A program made the position numbers and the translations under genes. Source: an uncultured Bacilli bacterium (GTDB lineage: Bacteria > Bacillota_I > Bacilli_A > RF39 > UBA660). Taken from it: a stretch of 16,515 bases of DNA. This document shows, piece by piece, positions 1-4,964 of this stretch. The stretch lies in contig CAKOIE010000029.1 in the NCBI GenBank assembly GCA_934086395.1, forward strand, positions 1 through 16,515, written 5' to 3'. Numbering within the stretch: position 1 is the first letter of the stretch; every line of letters starts with the position of its first letter. Under the pieces are notes generated by a model, which was not told the origin of the DNA, made no database searches, and was given only the letters and a program-made list of their open reading frames with translations.

Positions 1-131
1 TTTTTATTCAAACAAAGTTCACCTTTGTTTGCTATCGGTAATTATAAATCGGTATAATTTTAACTAATGTTTAACAGCATAAGTTTGATGTTTTAAGCAA
101 AAAATATTATATGAATTTTCGTTATTTATAC

Positions 132-160
132 TAACTTATTAATTAATTATTTGGTATTCT
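132..160 (+). promoter_or_regulatory. Copy A peptide promoter
   Basis: TAACTT (132-137), a 17-bp spacer, then TATTCT (155-160) preceded by TGG, giving an extended -10. The predicted start at about 166-168 falls exactly at the leader segment that is complementary to the mRNA 3' end. Confidence 0.6.
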
Positions 161-234
161 ATTACTCAAGGAACATTTAATTGTTTAGGTGATTACTTTA
201 TTTCTATATTTTCATATGAAATGAGGTGGTCGTT

Positions 235-330
235 ATGAATAAAAAGTTATTATATTTTATAATTTTCAATTTATTTGTAATTGTTTTTGTTTTACTTTTT
301 ATCATTATTAAAATGATTGGGTTAAATTAA
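235..330 (+). CDS. 31-aa hydrophobic single-span peptide, candidate type I toxin (copy A)
   Basis: ATG to TAA, 31 codons. The peptide starts MNKKLLYF, continues as an almost unbroken run of I, L, V and F to about residue 25, and ends KMIGLN. The layout is a short basic N-terminus, one membrane span and a basic C-terminal edge. GAGGTGG (223-229) lies 5 nt before the ATG. Across the three copies the ORF, Shine-Dalgarno and stop are preserved, and changes are few, mostly synonymous or conservative. Size and composition resemble type I toxins such as TxpA, BsrG or Fst, but I do not recognise this family. The predicted antisense RNA on the other strand ends at the stop codon. A role as a membrane-acting toxin is inferred; a small membrane regulator is the alternative. 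Confidence 0.75.
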   Translation: MNKKLLYFIIFNLFVIVFVLLFIIIKMIGLN

Positions 331-357
331 AAACACCATAAACACGGGGTTTTGGTG
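329..357 (-). terminator. Antisense RNA terminator (copy A)
   Basis: On the minus strand CACCAAAAC pairs with GTTTATGGTG (one bulged base, about 9 bp, loop about 5 nt) and is followed by TTTTT (plus 329-333). On the plus strand no T-run follows, so it is directional for minus-strand transcripts. The U-tract overlaps the peptide stop codon. Confidence 0.75.
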
Positions 358-379
358 AATACTAAATATTTTAGGTAAT

Positions 380-413
380 CACTTAACATCTCAAAATTAA
401 GTGTTCCTTTTTT
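380..413 (+). terminator. Peptide mRNA terminator (copy A)
   Basis: CACTTAA (380-386) pairs with TTAAGTG (397-403) around a 10-nt loop, followed by TTCC and TTTTTT. The 3' arm is also the sequence complementary to the mRNA 5' end, so terminator hairpin and 5'-3' pairing are mutually exclusive. In A and B the loop segment CATCTCA (387-393) can pair with the Shine-Dalgarno region TGAGGTG (222-228) with one G·U. Confidence 0.75.
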
Positions 414-441
414 ATTTTATGTAAGACTTCCTTACATATTC

Positions 442-470
442 ATAGTATCAGATTTTTTTATTTTTTTCAA
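442..470 (-). promoter_or_regulatory. Antisense RNA promoter (copy A)
   Basis: On the minus strand: TTGAAA (465-470), 17-bp spacer, TACTAT (442-447), with predicted start near 435. Both boxes and the exact spacing recur in copies B and C, although the spacer sequences differ. Confidence 0.75.
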
Positions 471-511
471 GATATATAAATATTATTTGTATGAATTTTC
501 GTTATTTATAC

Positions 512-540
512 TAACTTATTATTTAGTTATTTGGTATTCT
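512..540 (+). promoter_or_regulatory. Copy B peptide promoter
   Basis: TAACTT (512-517), 17-bp spacer, TATTCT (535-540) with upstream TGG. Predicted start is near 546-548. Confidence 0.6.
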
Positions 541-614
541 ATTACTTAAGGAACATTTAATTGTTTAGGTGATTACTTTATTTCTATATTTTTATATGAA
601 ATGAGGTGGTCGTT

Positions 615-710
615 ATGAATAAAAAGTTATTATATTTTATAATTTTTAATTTATTTGTAATTGTTTTTATTTTACTTTTTATCATTATTAAAATGATTGG
701 GTTAAATTAA
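615..710 (+). CDS. 31-aa hydrophobic single-span peptide, candidate type I toxin (copy B)
   Basis: Identical to the copy A peptide except V19I. GAGGTGG at 603-609 lies 5 nt before the ATG, and the stop TAA runs into the A5 that encodes the U-tract of the antisense RNA. Within the ORF the only two differences from copy A are TTC to TTT (synonymous) and GTT to ATT (conservative), as expected of a translated frame under selection or of a recent duplication. Confidence 0.75.
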   Translation: MNKKLLYFIIFNLFVIVFILLFIIIKMIGLN

Positions 711-739
711 AAACACCATAAACTTTGGGGGTTTTGGTG
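709..739 (-). terminator. Antisense RNA terminator (copy B)
   Basis: CACCAAAAC and GTTTATGGTG arms as in copy A with a different, larger loop, then TTTTT on the minus strand. It is also the first intrinsic terminator I can find downstream of murB. Confidence 0.75.
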
Positions 740-761
740 ATTTCAGAATTTTTTAGGTAAT

Positions 762-795
762 CACTTAACATCTCAAAATTAAGTGTTCCTTTTTT
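762..795 (+). terminator. Peptide mRNA terminator (copy B)
   Basis: CACTTAA (762-768) and TTAAGTG (779-785), then TTCC and six Ts. Confidence 0.75.
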
Positions 796-823
796 ATTTT
801 ATGTAAGTCTTACTTACATATTC

Positions 824-852
824 ATTGTAGCAAAAATTAAACGAATTTTCAA
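824..852 (-). promoter_or_regulatory. Antisense RNA promoter (copy B)
   Basis: Minus strand TTGAAA (847-852), 17-bp spacer, TACAAT (824-829). It lies just past the murB stop codon. Confidence 0.75.
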
Positions 853-870
853 TATATAAATTTTATAATT

Positions 871-1773
871 TTACCAATTAACTAATTGTTGTTCTAATTT
901 TAAATCAATTTTATATTTATCTTTAGTTTCTTTTTGAACTAATTTAATTAAATCTAAAATGTCAGATGATGAAGCATTATTTTTATTAATAATAAAGTTA
1001 GCATGTTTAGTACTAATTTCTGCTCCACCGATGTTTTTTCCCTTCAAGCCTAGTTCTTCAATTATTTTACCAGCATAATTTCCTTCGGGATTTCTAAATA
1101 CACTGCCAGCTGATGGATATTCTAAAGGCTGGCTATTTTTTCTTTTTAATAAATTATCCTTTATTTTACTAGCTATTTCATCGTGATTACCATGAGCAAG
1201 TTTAATATTTGCAGCAATACAAATTAAATTTTTATTAGTTTGTAATATTGAATATCGATAATCAAATTTTAATTGTTCTGATGGTATTTCTTCAATTTGT
1301 AATTTATCATTTAGTACAATAATGCTTTTAATGATGTTACTCATATTACTTCCATAAGCACCAGCGTTCATATATATAGCACCACCAATTGTACCGGGTA
1401 TTCCTGCTGCAAACTCTAGTCCGGTTAAATTATTTTTAATGCTTTCCTGAACTAATTTACTTAAGATCATACCTGATTCAACATATATTTCATTTTTATT
1501 AATTTCAAAATTATTTAATTTATCTAATTTAATAATTACTCCATTAAATTCTTTATCACTAAATAGTGTATTACTTCCTTTTCCTAAAATAAAATATTTA
1601 ATATTATACTTTTTAATTAGTTTTAATAATTGTTTTAAATTGTTAATATTATTTGGATAAACAACTAGTTTAGCAATACCACCTGCTTTGTAAGTTGTTA
1701 ATGTTGATAATGAGATATCTTTTTTGATTTTTCCTAAATTAAGTTTTTCTAATTCTAAAATAAAATTATTCAT
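871..1773 (-). CDS. murB: UDP-N-acetylenolpyruvoylglucosamine reductase MurB
   Basis: MurB reduces UDP-N-acetylglucosamine enolpyruvate to UDP-N-acetylmuramate with NADPH and FAD, the second committed step of cytoplasmic peptidoglycan precursor synthesis. The 300-aa product has the FAD-binding features expected of the family: LGKGSNTLF near residue 64, GLEFAAGIPGTIGGAIYMNAGAYG near 119-143, and the C-terminal block with SAGSVFRNP (about 222-230) and GKNIGGAEIS. SAGSVF supplies the catalytic serine of the MurB fold. The start is fixed by AAGGAG seven nt before the ATG. Length is normal. No clear terminator lies directly after the stop; transcription would run into cassette B on its antisense strand. 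The product implies a peptidoglycan-containing cell. Confidence 0.96.
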   Translation of the reverse strand: MNNFILELEKLNLGKIKKDISLSTLTTYKAGGIAKLVVYPNNINNLKQLLKLIKKYNIKYFILGKGSNTLFSDKEFNGVIIKLDKLNNFEINKNEIYVESGMILSKLVQESIKNNLTGLEFAAGIPGTIGGAIYMNAGAYGSNMSNIIKSIIVLNDKLQIEEIPSEQLKFDYRYSILQTNKNLICIAANIKLAHGNHDEIASKIKDNLLKRKNSQPLEYPSAGSVFRNPEGNYAGKIIEELGLKGKNIGGAEISTKHANFIINKNNASSSDILDLIKLVQKETKDKYKIDLKLEQQLVNW

Positions 1774-1810
1774 GATTAATCTCCTTCTTAATTATATGTT
1801 TATTATATTA

Positions 1811-1837
1811 AAAAAAGGAAAGCATAGTTTTCCCTTT
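1811..1837 (-). terminator. Intrinsic terminator after the 122-aa gene
   Basis: On the minus strand AAAGGGAAA pairs with TTTCCTTT (one bulged G) around ACTATGC, followed by TTTT. It lies immediately downstream of the stop at 1841. Confidence 0.65.
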
Positions 1838-1840
1838 AAA

Positions 1841-2209
1841 TTAACATTCATCTGTACAAGTACTTGATTGATTAACATATCCTTTAGTTGTGTATTCATT
1901 ACATTTAATGTATGCTTTATATTCAAAAATACCCATATTAGATGTAGTTTTAACATATCCGTTACATTCTTCTTCTTTAACTTTATTTGTTAAAGTATTA
2001 TCATAATTTGATAAATCTTGTAATGAGATTGTTTCATTATTTTTTAAAAGTCCTGGTTTTTCTCCATAATAAGCCTTAGCAACATCTGTCATTTTCTTTT
2101 CTAATGTTTTATATTCTTTATTATCATTTTTAATTTTTAGACCAATTACAGTTAATCCACCAACTAATATTACTATTAAAATTAACCATATTACCATATT
2201 CTTTTTCAT
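1841..2209 (-). CDS. Exported or membrane-anchored 122-aa protein with four C-terminal-half cysteines
   Basis: I do not recognise a named family. Residues 7-25 form one hydrophobic span after MKKN, which suggests an N-terminal anchor with the rest outside the cell. The soluble part carries cysteines at 82, 103, 118 and 122, in the contexts EECNGYV, YIKCNEY and TCTDEC. An even number of cysteines on the outside suggests two disulfides. The segment around CNGYVKT...FEYKAYIKC resembles small extracellular or pilin-like proteins seen in gut Bacilli, an impression only. Its ATG overlaps the stop of the 52-aa gene upstream (ATGA), so the two are translationally coupled and probably act together. 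Confidence 0.8.
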   Translation of the reverse strand: MKKNMVIWLILIVILVGGLTVIGLKIKNDNKEYKTLEKKMTDVAKAYYGEKPGLLKNNETISLQDLSNYDNTLTNKVKEEECNGYVKTTSNMGIFEYKAYIKCNEYTTKGYVNQSSTCTDEC

Positions 2210-2364
2210 AATAATTCAACTACCTTTACTATAATTCCACTTAGGGAATTAATTTCACTATAAAATTTATATATAAAATAGATGGCTATTAATAAGGCAA
2301 AAATAAGTAATCCCATTAGAAATAACATCATTTTAAAGCCCCAACCATTTTTATTTAATTTCAT
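2206..2364 (-). CDS. 52-aa single-span membrane protein, coupled to the 122-aa gene
   Basis: Minus-strand ORF of 52 codons starting MKLNKNGWGF, with a hydrophobic span at about residues 12-32 (LFLMGLLIFALLIAIYFI) and a short hydrophilic and amphipathic tail. AGAGGTT lies about 6 nt before the ATG and a strong promoter (2383-2412) sits directly upstream. Its TGA overlaps the next ATG as ATGA. No function is recognised. The coupling suggests a two-component membrane or secretion accessory pair. The TGA stop also supports the standard genetic code. Confidence 0.7.
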   Translation of the reverse strand: MKLNKNGWGFKMMLFLMGLLIFALLIAIYFIYKFYSEINSLSGIIVKVVELL

Positions 2365-2382
2365 ATTCTTAACCTCTAATTA

Positions 2383-2412
2383 ATTATACCAATAAATAAT
2401 AAATTATGTAAA
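2383..2412 (-). promoter_or_regulatory. Promoter of the 52-aa/122-aa operon
   Basis: Minus strand TTTACA (2407-2412), 18-bp spacer, TATAAT (2383-2388) with TGG before it. It lies between the rplL terminator and the 52-aa gene. Confidence 0.7.
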
Positions 2413-2440
2413 CAAAAAACTCCCCAGTTGTGGGAAGTTC
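2413..2440 (-). terminator. Intrinsic terminator after rplL
   Basis: Minus strand AACTTCCCA, CAAC loop, TGGGGAGTT (9 bp, one G·U), followed by a T-run (plus A-run 2414-2419). Confidence 0.85.
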
Positions 2441-2450
2441 AGTTTAGTAA

Positions 2451-2816
2451 TTAAACTAATTCAACAGTAGCTCCAGCTTCTTCTAATTTAGCTTTAATTT
2501 CGTTAGCTTCGTCAGCAGAAACGTTTTCTTTAATGTTTCCACCTTTGTCAGCTACTCCTTTAGCTTCAACTAATCCTAAACCAGTGATTTCTCTTATAAC
2601 TTTGATAACACCGATTTTAGCAGCTCCAGCGTCTTTTAAAACTACAGTTTTAGTAGAAGGTCCTTCTTCAACAGCAGCAGCAGGTGCAGCAGCAACAGCA
2701 ACAGCAGATGGATCTACTCCGAATTCCTCCTTCATTGCGTCAACTAATTCTTTTACTTCAAGAATAGTCATTTCTTTTAATGAATTAATAAAATCTTCTT
2801 TAGTAATTTTAGCCAT
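2451..2816 (-). CDS. rplL: Ribosomal protein bL12 (L7/L12)
   Basis: Ribosomal stalk protein that recruits translational GTPases; dimers bind L10. The 121-aa product has the N-terminal dimerisation helix pair (ITKEDFINSLKEMTILEVKELVDAM), an Ala/Pro/Val hinge near residues 38-50 and the C-terminal domain with KIGVIKVIREITGLGLVEAK, the factor-binding surface. The family's usual GAP-type motif after this helix is replaced by ADKGG. GGAGAGGAG precedes the ATG. It follows rplJ by 23 nt and is the last gene of the unit. Confidence 0.98.
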   Translation of the reverse strand: MAKITKEDFINSLKEMTILEVKELVDAMKEEFGVDPSAVAVAAAPAAAVEEGPSTKTVVLKDAGAAKIGVIKVIREITGLGLVEAKGVADKGGNIKENVSADEANEIKAKLEEAGATVELV

Positions 2817-2839
2817 TTTTTATTTCTCCTCTCCTAATA

Positions 2840-3334
2840 TTACTTTTCTTCTAATCCTTCAGCATATAAGTTTAATGCTATAGATAGATTTTTAACGTGT
2901 TCTATCATACCACCTGCAAGCATAGTAAGTAATCCTTCCATAGATGGAATAGTTGCATATTCATTAATTTCATCTAATGTAGCTACTTCGCCATTAATAA
3001 TTCCGCTTCTGATTTCAGCACATTTGTGATCTTTAGTAAAAGCACTAATAGCTTTAATAGGTGCTAATAATTCTTTACCAAATACAATAGCGTTAGGTCC
3101 TTCAAGAGTATTAGATAAATCAATGTTTAATTCATCTGTTGCTCTTTTAACAAGGGTATTCTTATAAATCTTAACTTCACCATTAGCTTCTTTAACTTTG
3201 TTTCTTAATTCAGCCATATCAGCAACAGTTAATCCTTGATAAGAAAATAATACTACAGATTCAGAATTCTTAATTTTGTCAGCAATTTCATTTACTACTT
3301 CTTTTTTTGCATTAAGAATTTTTGTACTTGCCAT
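2840..3334 (-). CDS. rplJ: Ribosomal protein uL10
   Basis: L10 anchors L7/L12 dimers to 23S rRNA at the stalk base. The 164-aa product shows the N-terminal rRNA-binding domain (KKEVVNEIADKIKNSESVVLFSYQGLTVADMAELR) and a C-terminal helical L12-binding tail. Length is normal. GGAGG lies 6 nt before the ATG. Expression is likely autoregulated through the L10 leader directly upstream, and the gene has its own promoter at the end of rplA. Confidence 0.97.
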   Translation of the reverse strand: MASTKILNAKKEVVNEIADKIKNSESVVLFSYQGLTVADMAELRNKVKEANGEVKIYKNTLVKRATDELNIDLSNTLEGPNAIVFGKELLAPIKAISAFTKDHKCAEIRSGIINGEVATLDEINEYATIPSMEGLLTMLAGGMIEHVKNLSIALNLYAEGLEEK

Positions 3335-3353
3335 ATTTTCCTCCTTTTTTTAT

Positions 3354-3431
3354 AAAAAAACTTTCCATGAGGAAAGCACAAGTTCTTCCCTCGGCTGGAT
3401 TATTAAGCTTAAGCCCCAGCTGTCTACGGAT
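3354..3431 (-). promoter_or_regulatory. L10 ribosomal protein leader (rplJL autoregulatory RNA)
   Basis: The transcript contains GTAGACAGCTGG, a run including AAGCTTAA, then CCAGCCGAGG. These paired elements define the Firmicutes L10 leader, where free L10(L12)4 binds and represses rplJL. It ends with the hairpin CTTTCC-TCAT-GGAAAG (3361-3376) followed by seven Ts, an attenuator before the rplJ Shine-Dalgarno. Confidence 0.88.
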
Positions 3432-3454
3432 AAAAAGTTTTTTTAACAATTTTT

Positions 3455-3483
3455 AATATACAACATTTGTAACTATTTGTCAA
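3455..3483 (-). promoter_or_regulatory. rplJ-rplL promoter
   Basis: Minus strand TTGACA (3478-3483), 17-bp spacer, TATATT (3455-3460). The -35 box lies inside the last codons of rplA. Predicted start near 3448, just upstream of the L10 leader. Confidence 0.85.
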
Positions 3484-4171
3484 AAGAATTTGTATTTAAT
3501 TTAATTCCAGGACCCATAGTAGTACAAATTGATACACTCTTAACGAATGTTCCTTTAACTGTTTTAGGTTTGTTTTTAATTATTGTATTAACAAAATATG
3601 TTAAGTTTTCTTCTAATGATTTTTCATCAAAAGATACTTTTCCAATAATACTATGAACATTTCCTAAAGAATCAGCACGGTATTCGATCATACCTTTTTT
3701 GATATCTTCAACAGTTTTTTCTGGTGTAGCAGTAACTGTTCCAGTCTTAGGGTTTGGCATTAAACCTTTAGGTCCTAAAACTTTACCAATTCTACCTAAT
3801 GCAGGCATCATTTCTGGTGTTGCAACGATTACATCGTAATCAAACCAATTTTCATTTGAAATTTTATCAATTAGATCTTGTTCTCCTACAAAATCAGCTC
3901 CAACTTTTTTAGCAGCTTCAGCAGCAGCTCCTTTAGCTAAAACTAAGATTTTTTTAGATTTTCCAGTACCATTTGGTAGTACGATTGATCCTCTTAATTG
4001 TTGATCTGATTTCTTAGTATCAATATTTAAATGCATAGCTACTTCAACAGAACTATCAAATTTAGTAGTACTTGTTTCTTTAACTAAACTAATTGCTTCT
4101 TTAACATCGTATAATTTTGCTTTTTCGATTTTTTTAGAAGCTTCCACGTACTTTTTTCCTAATTTTCTCAT
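3473..4171 (-). CDS. rplA: Ribosomal protein uL1
   Basis: L1 binds 23S rRNA helices 76-78 at the E-site stalk and in many bacteria represses its own operon. The 232-aa length is standard. Recognisable parts are KKYVEASKKIEK at the N-terminus, VEVAMHLNIDTKKSDQQLRGSIVLPNGTGK (about 43-72), the second domain with MMPALGRIGKVLGPKGLMPNPKTGTV (about 121-146), and the C-terminal SICTTMGPGIKL. GGAGGG precedes the ATG. It follows rplK by 36 nt in the same transcript. Confidence 0.98.
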   Translation of the reverse strand: MRKLGKKYVEASKKIEKAKLYDVKEAISLVKETSTTKFDSSVEVAMHLNIDTKKSDQQLRGSIVLPNGTGKSKKILVLAKGAAAEAAKKVGADFVGEQDLIDKISNENWFDYDVIVATPEMMPALGRIGKVLGPKGLMPNPKTGTVTATPEKTVEDIKKGMIEYRADSLGNVHSIIGKVSFDEKSLEENLTYFVNTIIKNKPKTVKGTFVKSVSICTTMGPGIKLNTNSFDK

Positions 4172-4207
4172 TTTATTCCCTCCAATCGTGGTAGATTTTG
4201 CGGATTA

Positions 4208-4792
4208 TTAATTTTCTTCAGTTTCTTTGTTTTCGCCAATAACTTCTACTTCAGCGTTATTGTTGTTTGCAGATTCTTCCATCTTTTCTAATGCTGCTTC
4301 ACGTTTAGCTTCAGCAATTTCTGCTTCTTTAGCTTCAAGTGCTTGTTCTTTTAGTTCTTCATCATTAATTCCTTCAACGGCAATACCCATATTACGAGCA
4401 GTTCCTTCAATAATTTTCATTGCTGCTTCAATAGTATAAGCATTTAAATCTGGCATTTTAGTTTCAGCTATTTTTCTTAATTCTTCTTTAGAGATAGTTG
4501 CAACAACTTCGTTAGCGCCCTTTTTAGATGCTTTGTTAATTTTTGCAGCCTTTTTAAGTAAGAAAGCAGCTGGTGGAGTTTTTAATACAAAACTAAATGA
4601 TCTATCATCATAAATTGAAATTTCAACAGGTAAAATATCTCCCATTTTATCTTTAGATGCATCATTAAATTTAGTACAAAATTCTCCTAAATTAATTCCA
4701 GCAGGTCCTAAAACTGTTCCAACAGGAGGAGCAGGTGTAGCTTTTCCAGCAGGAATTTGTAATTTAATTTTCTTTACGACTTCTTTTGCCAC
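4208..4792 (-). CDS. rplK: Ribosomal protein uL11 with a long acidic C-terminal tail
   Basis: L11 sits at the GTPase-associated centre of the large subunit. The canonical region (AKEVVKKIKLQIPAGKATPAPPVG through EGTARNMGIAVEG) spans about 142 residues, the whole usual family length. About 50 extra residues follow, rich in Glu, Ala and Asn. I place the start at GTG 4792, which gives the family-standard N-terminus and puts AAGGA about 10 nt upstream; the in-frame GTG at 4801 would adjoin the Shine-Dalgarno. The tail is unusual and its role unknown; it may be disordered. The gene heads the rplK-rplA unit, with a promoter and leader upstream. Confidence 0.95.
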   Translation of the reverse strand: MAKEVVKKIKLQIPAGKATPAPPVGTVLGPAGINLGEFCTKFNDASKDKMGDILPVEISIYDDRSFSFVLKTPPAAFLLKKAAKINKASKKGANEVVATISKEELRKIAETKMPDLNAYTIEAAMKIIEGTARNMGIAVEGINDEELKEQALEAKEAEIAEAKREAALEKMEESANNNNAEVEVIGENKETEEN

Positions 4793-4821
4793 GAAATACA
4801 CATCCTTTCATATTTTCGCTT

Positions 4822-4854
4822 AGTGGTGTGGGCAAATCCGCATTCCCCTCCACT
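4822..4854 (-). promoter_or_regulatory. Candidate structured leader of rplK-rplA
   Basis: In the minus-strand transcript AGTGG pairs with CCACT (4850-4854 with 4822-4826). After an asymmetric internal loop GGG pairs with CCC, closing a GC-containing loop. Leaders of this operon in other bacteria carry an L1-binding site, so autoregulation by L1 is possible. The structure is seen; its role is inferred. Confidence 0.45.
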
Positions 4855-4880
4855 TACAATTAAACATAATTGCAATTTGG

Positions 4881-4909
4881 ACTATACCACAATTTAAATA
4901 TTTTTACAA
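4881..4909 (-). promoter_or_regulatory. rplK-rplA promoter
   Basis: Minus strand TTGTAA (4904-4909), 17-bp spacer, TATAGT (4881-4886) preceded by TGG (extended -10). Confidence 0.75.
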
Positions 4910-4940
4910 GATAATTTTTGCTTGTTTATTTAAATAATAG

Positions 4941-4964
4941 AAAAAACTCTATATTTAGAGTTTT
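4941..4964 (-). terminator. Intrinsic terminator after nusG
   Basis: AAAACTCTA (minus), 4-nt loop, TAGAGTTTT plus further Ts; a 9-bp stem overlapping the nusG stop. It separates secE-nusG from rplK-rplA. Confidence 0.8.

Larger units (their letters stand above)
329..435 (-). ncRNA. Predicted ~105-nt antisense RNA, candidate antitoxin (copy A)
   Basis: It is bounded by a minus-strand promoter (442-470) and the intrinsic terminator at 329-357. It would be fully complementary to the peptide mRNA's 3' UTR and terminator. It begins inside a perfect 8-bp hairpin (418-425 with 431-438), which would give a structured 5' end. Its middle part also mimics the peptide mRNA leader (GTGATTAC, GGAACAyTTAATT). 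The convergent 3'-overlap matches txpA/ratA and bsrG/SR4. The RNA is inferred from signals conserved in three copies. Confidence 0.72.
111..470 (+). repeat. Copy A of a three-copy ~360-bp small-peptide/antisense-RNA cassette
   Basis: This unit recurs at 491-852 and 16073-16427 in the same orientation and is nearly identical over most of its length. It runs from ATGAATTTTCGT to the TTTCAA that forms the antisense -35 box. In order it holds a plus promoter, a leader, a 31-codon ORF, a minus-strand terminator, a plus-strand terminator, an 8-bp palindromic hairpin and a minus promoter. The leader segment 168-182 is complementary to 395-409 (15 bp with one G·U), and 189-196 is perfectly complementary to 375-382, so the ends of the predicted mRNA can pair. 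Differences among copies cluster in the 3'-UTR spacer (358-374) and in the antisense promoter spacer. I see no transposase or terminal inverted repeats typical of an insertion sequence. Confidence 0.93.
709..817 (-). ncRNA. Predicted antisense RNA, candidate antitoxin (copy B)
   Basis: From the promoter at 824-852 to the terminator at 709-739, beginning in the hairpin TATGTAAG/CTTACATA (800-807 with 813-820). It covers the whole 3' UTR of peptide mRNA B. Between the two terminators (740-756) it differs from A and C, which could give cognate specificity. Confidence 0.72.
491..852 (+). repeat. Copy B of the small-peptide/antisense-RNA cassette (tandem to A)
   Basis: It directly follows copy A in the same orientation and carries the same set of elements. 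The peptide differs from copy A at one position (V19I). The 5' leader arms 548-562 and 569-576 are complementary to 777-791 and 757-764. The 3'-UTR spacer 740-756 and the antisense-terminator loop differ from copy A. The right end abuts the 3' end of murB, which is transcribed towards it. Confidence 0.93.

Noticed and set aside
9..31. 9-bp hairpin CAAACAAAG/CTTTGTTTG as a terminator
   Set aside because: No T-run follows on either strand in the right direction; the T-run precedes the stem on the plus strand.
125..132. TATACT as the peptide promoter -10 in copies A and B
   Set aside because: Not conserved in copy C, whereas TGG-TATTCT with a 17-bp spacer is present in all three.
111..852. Cassettes as a miniature transposable element or insertion sequence
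   Set aside because: No transposase, target duplication or terminal inverted repeats at the ends. The internal complementary arms lie exactly at predicted RNA ends, which fits RNA structure better. Mobility is not excluded.
2533..2883. Plus-strand ORF opposite rplL/rplJ
   Set aside because: Shadow of the ribosomal genes; composition follows from the opposite strand.
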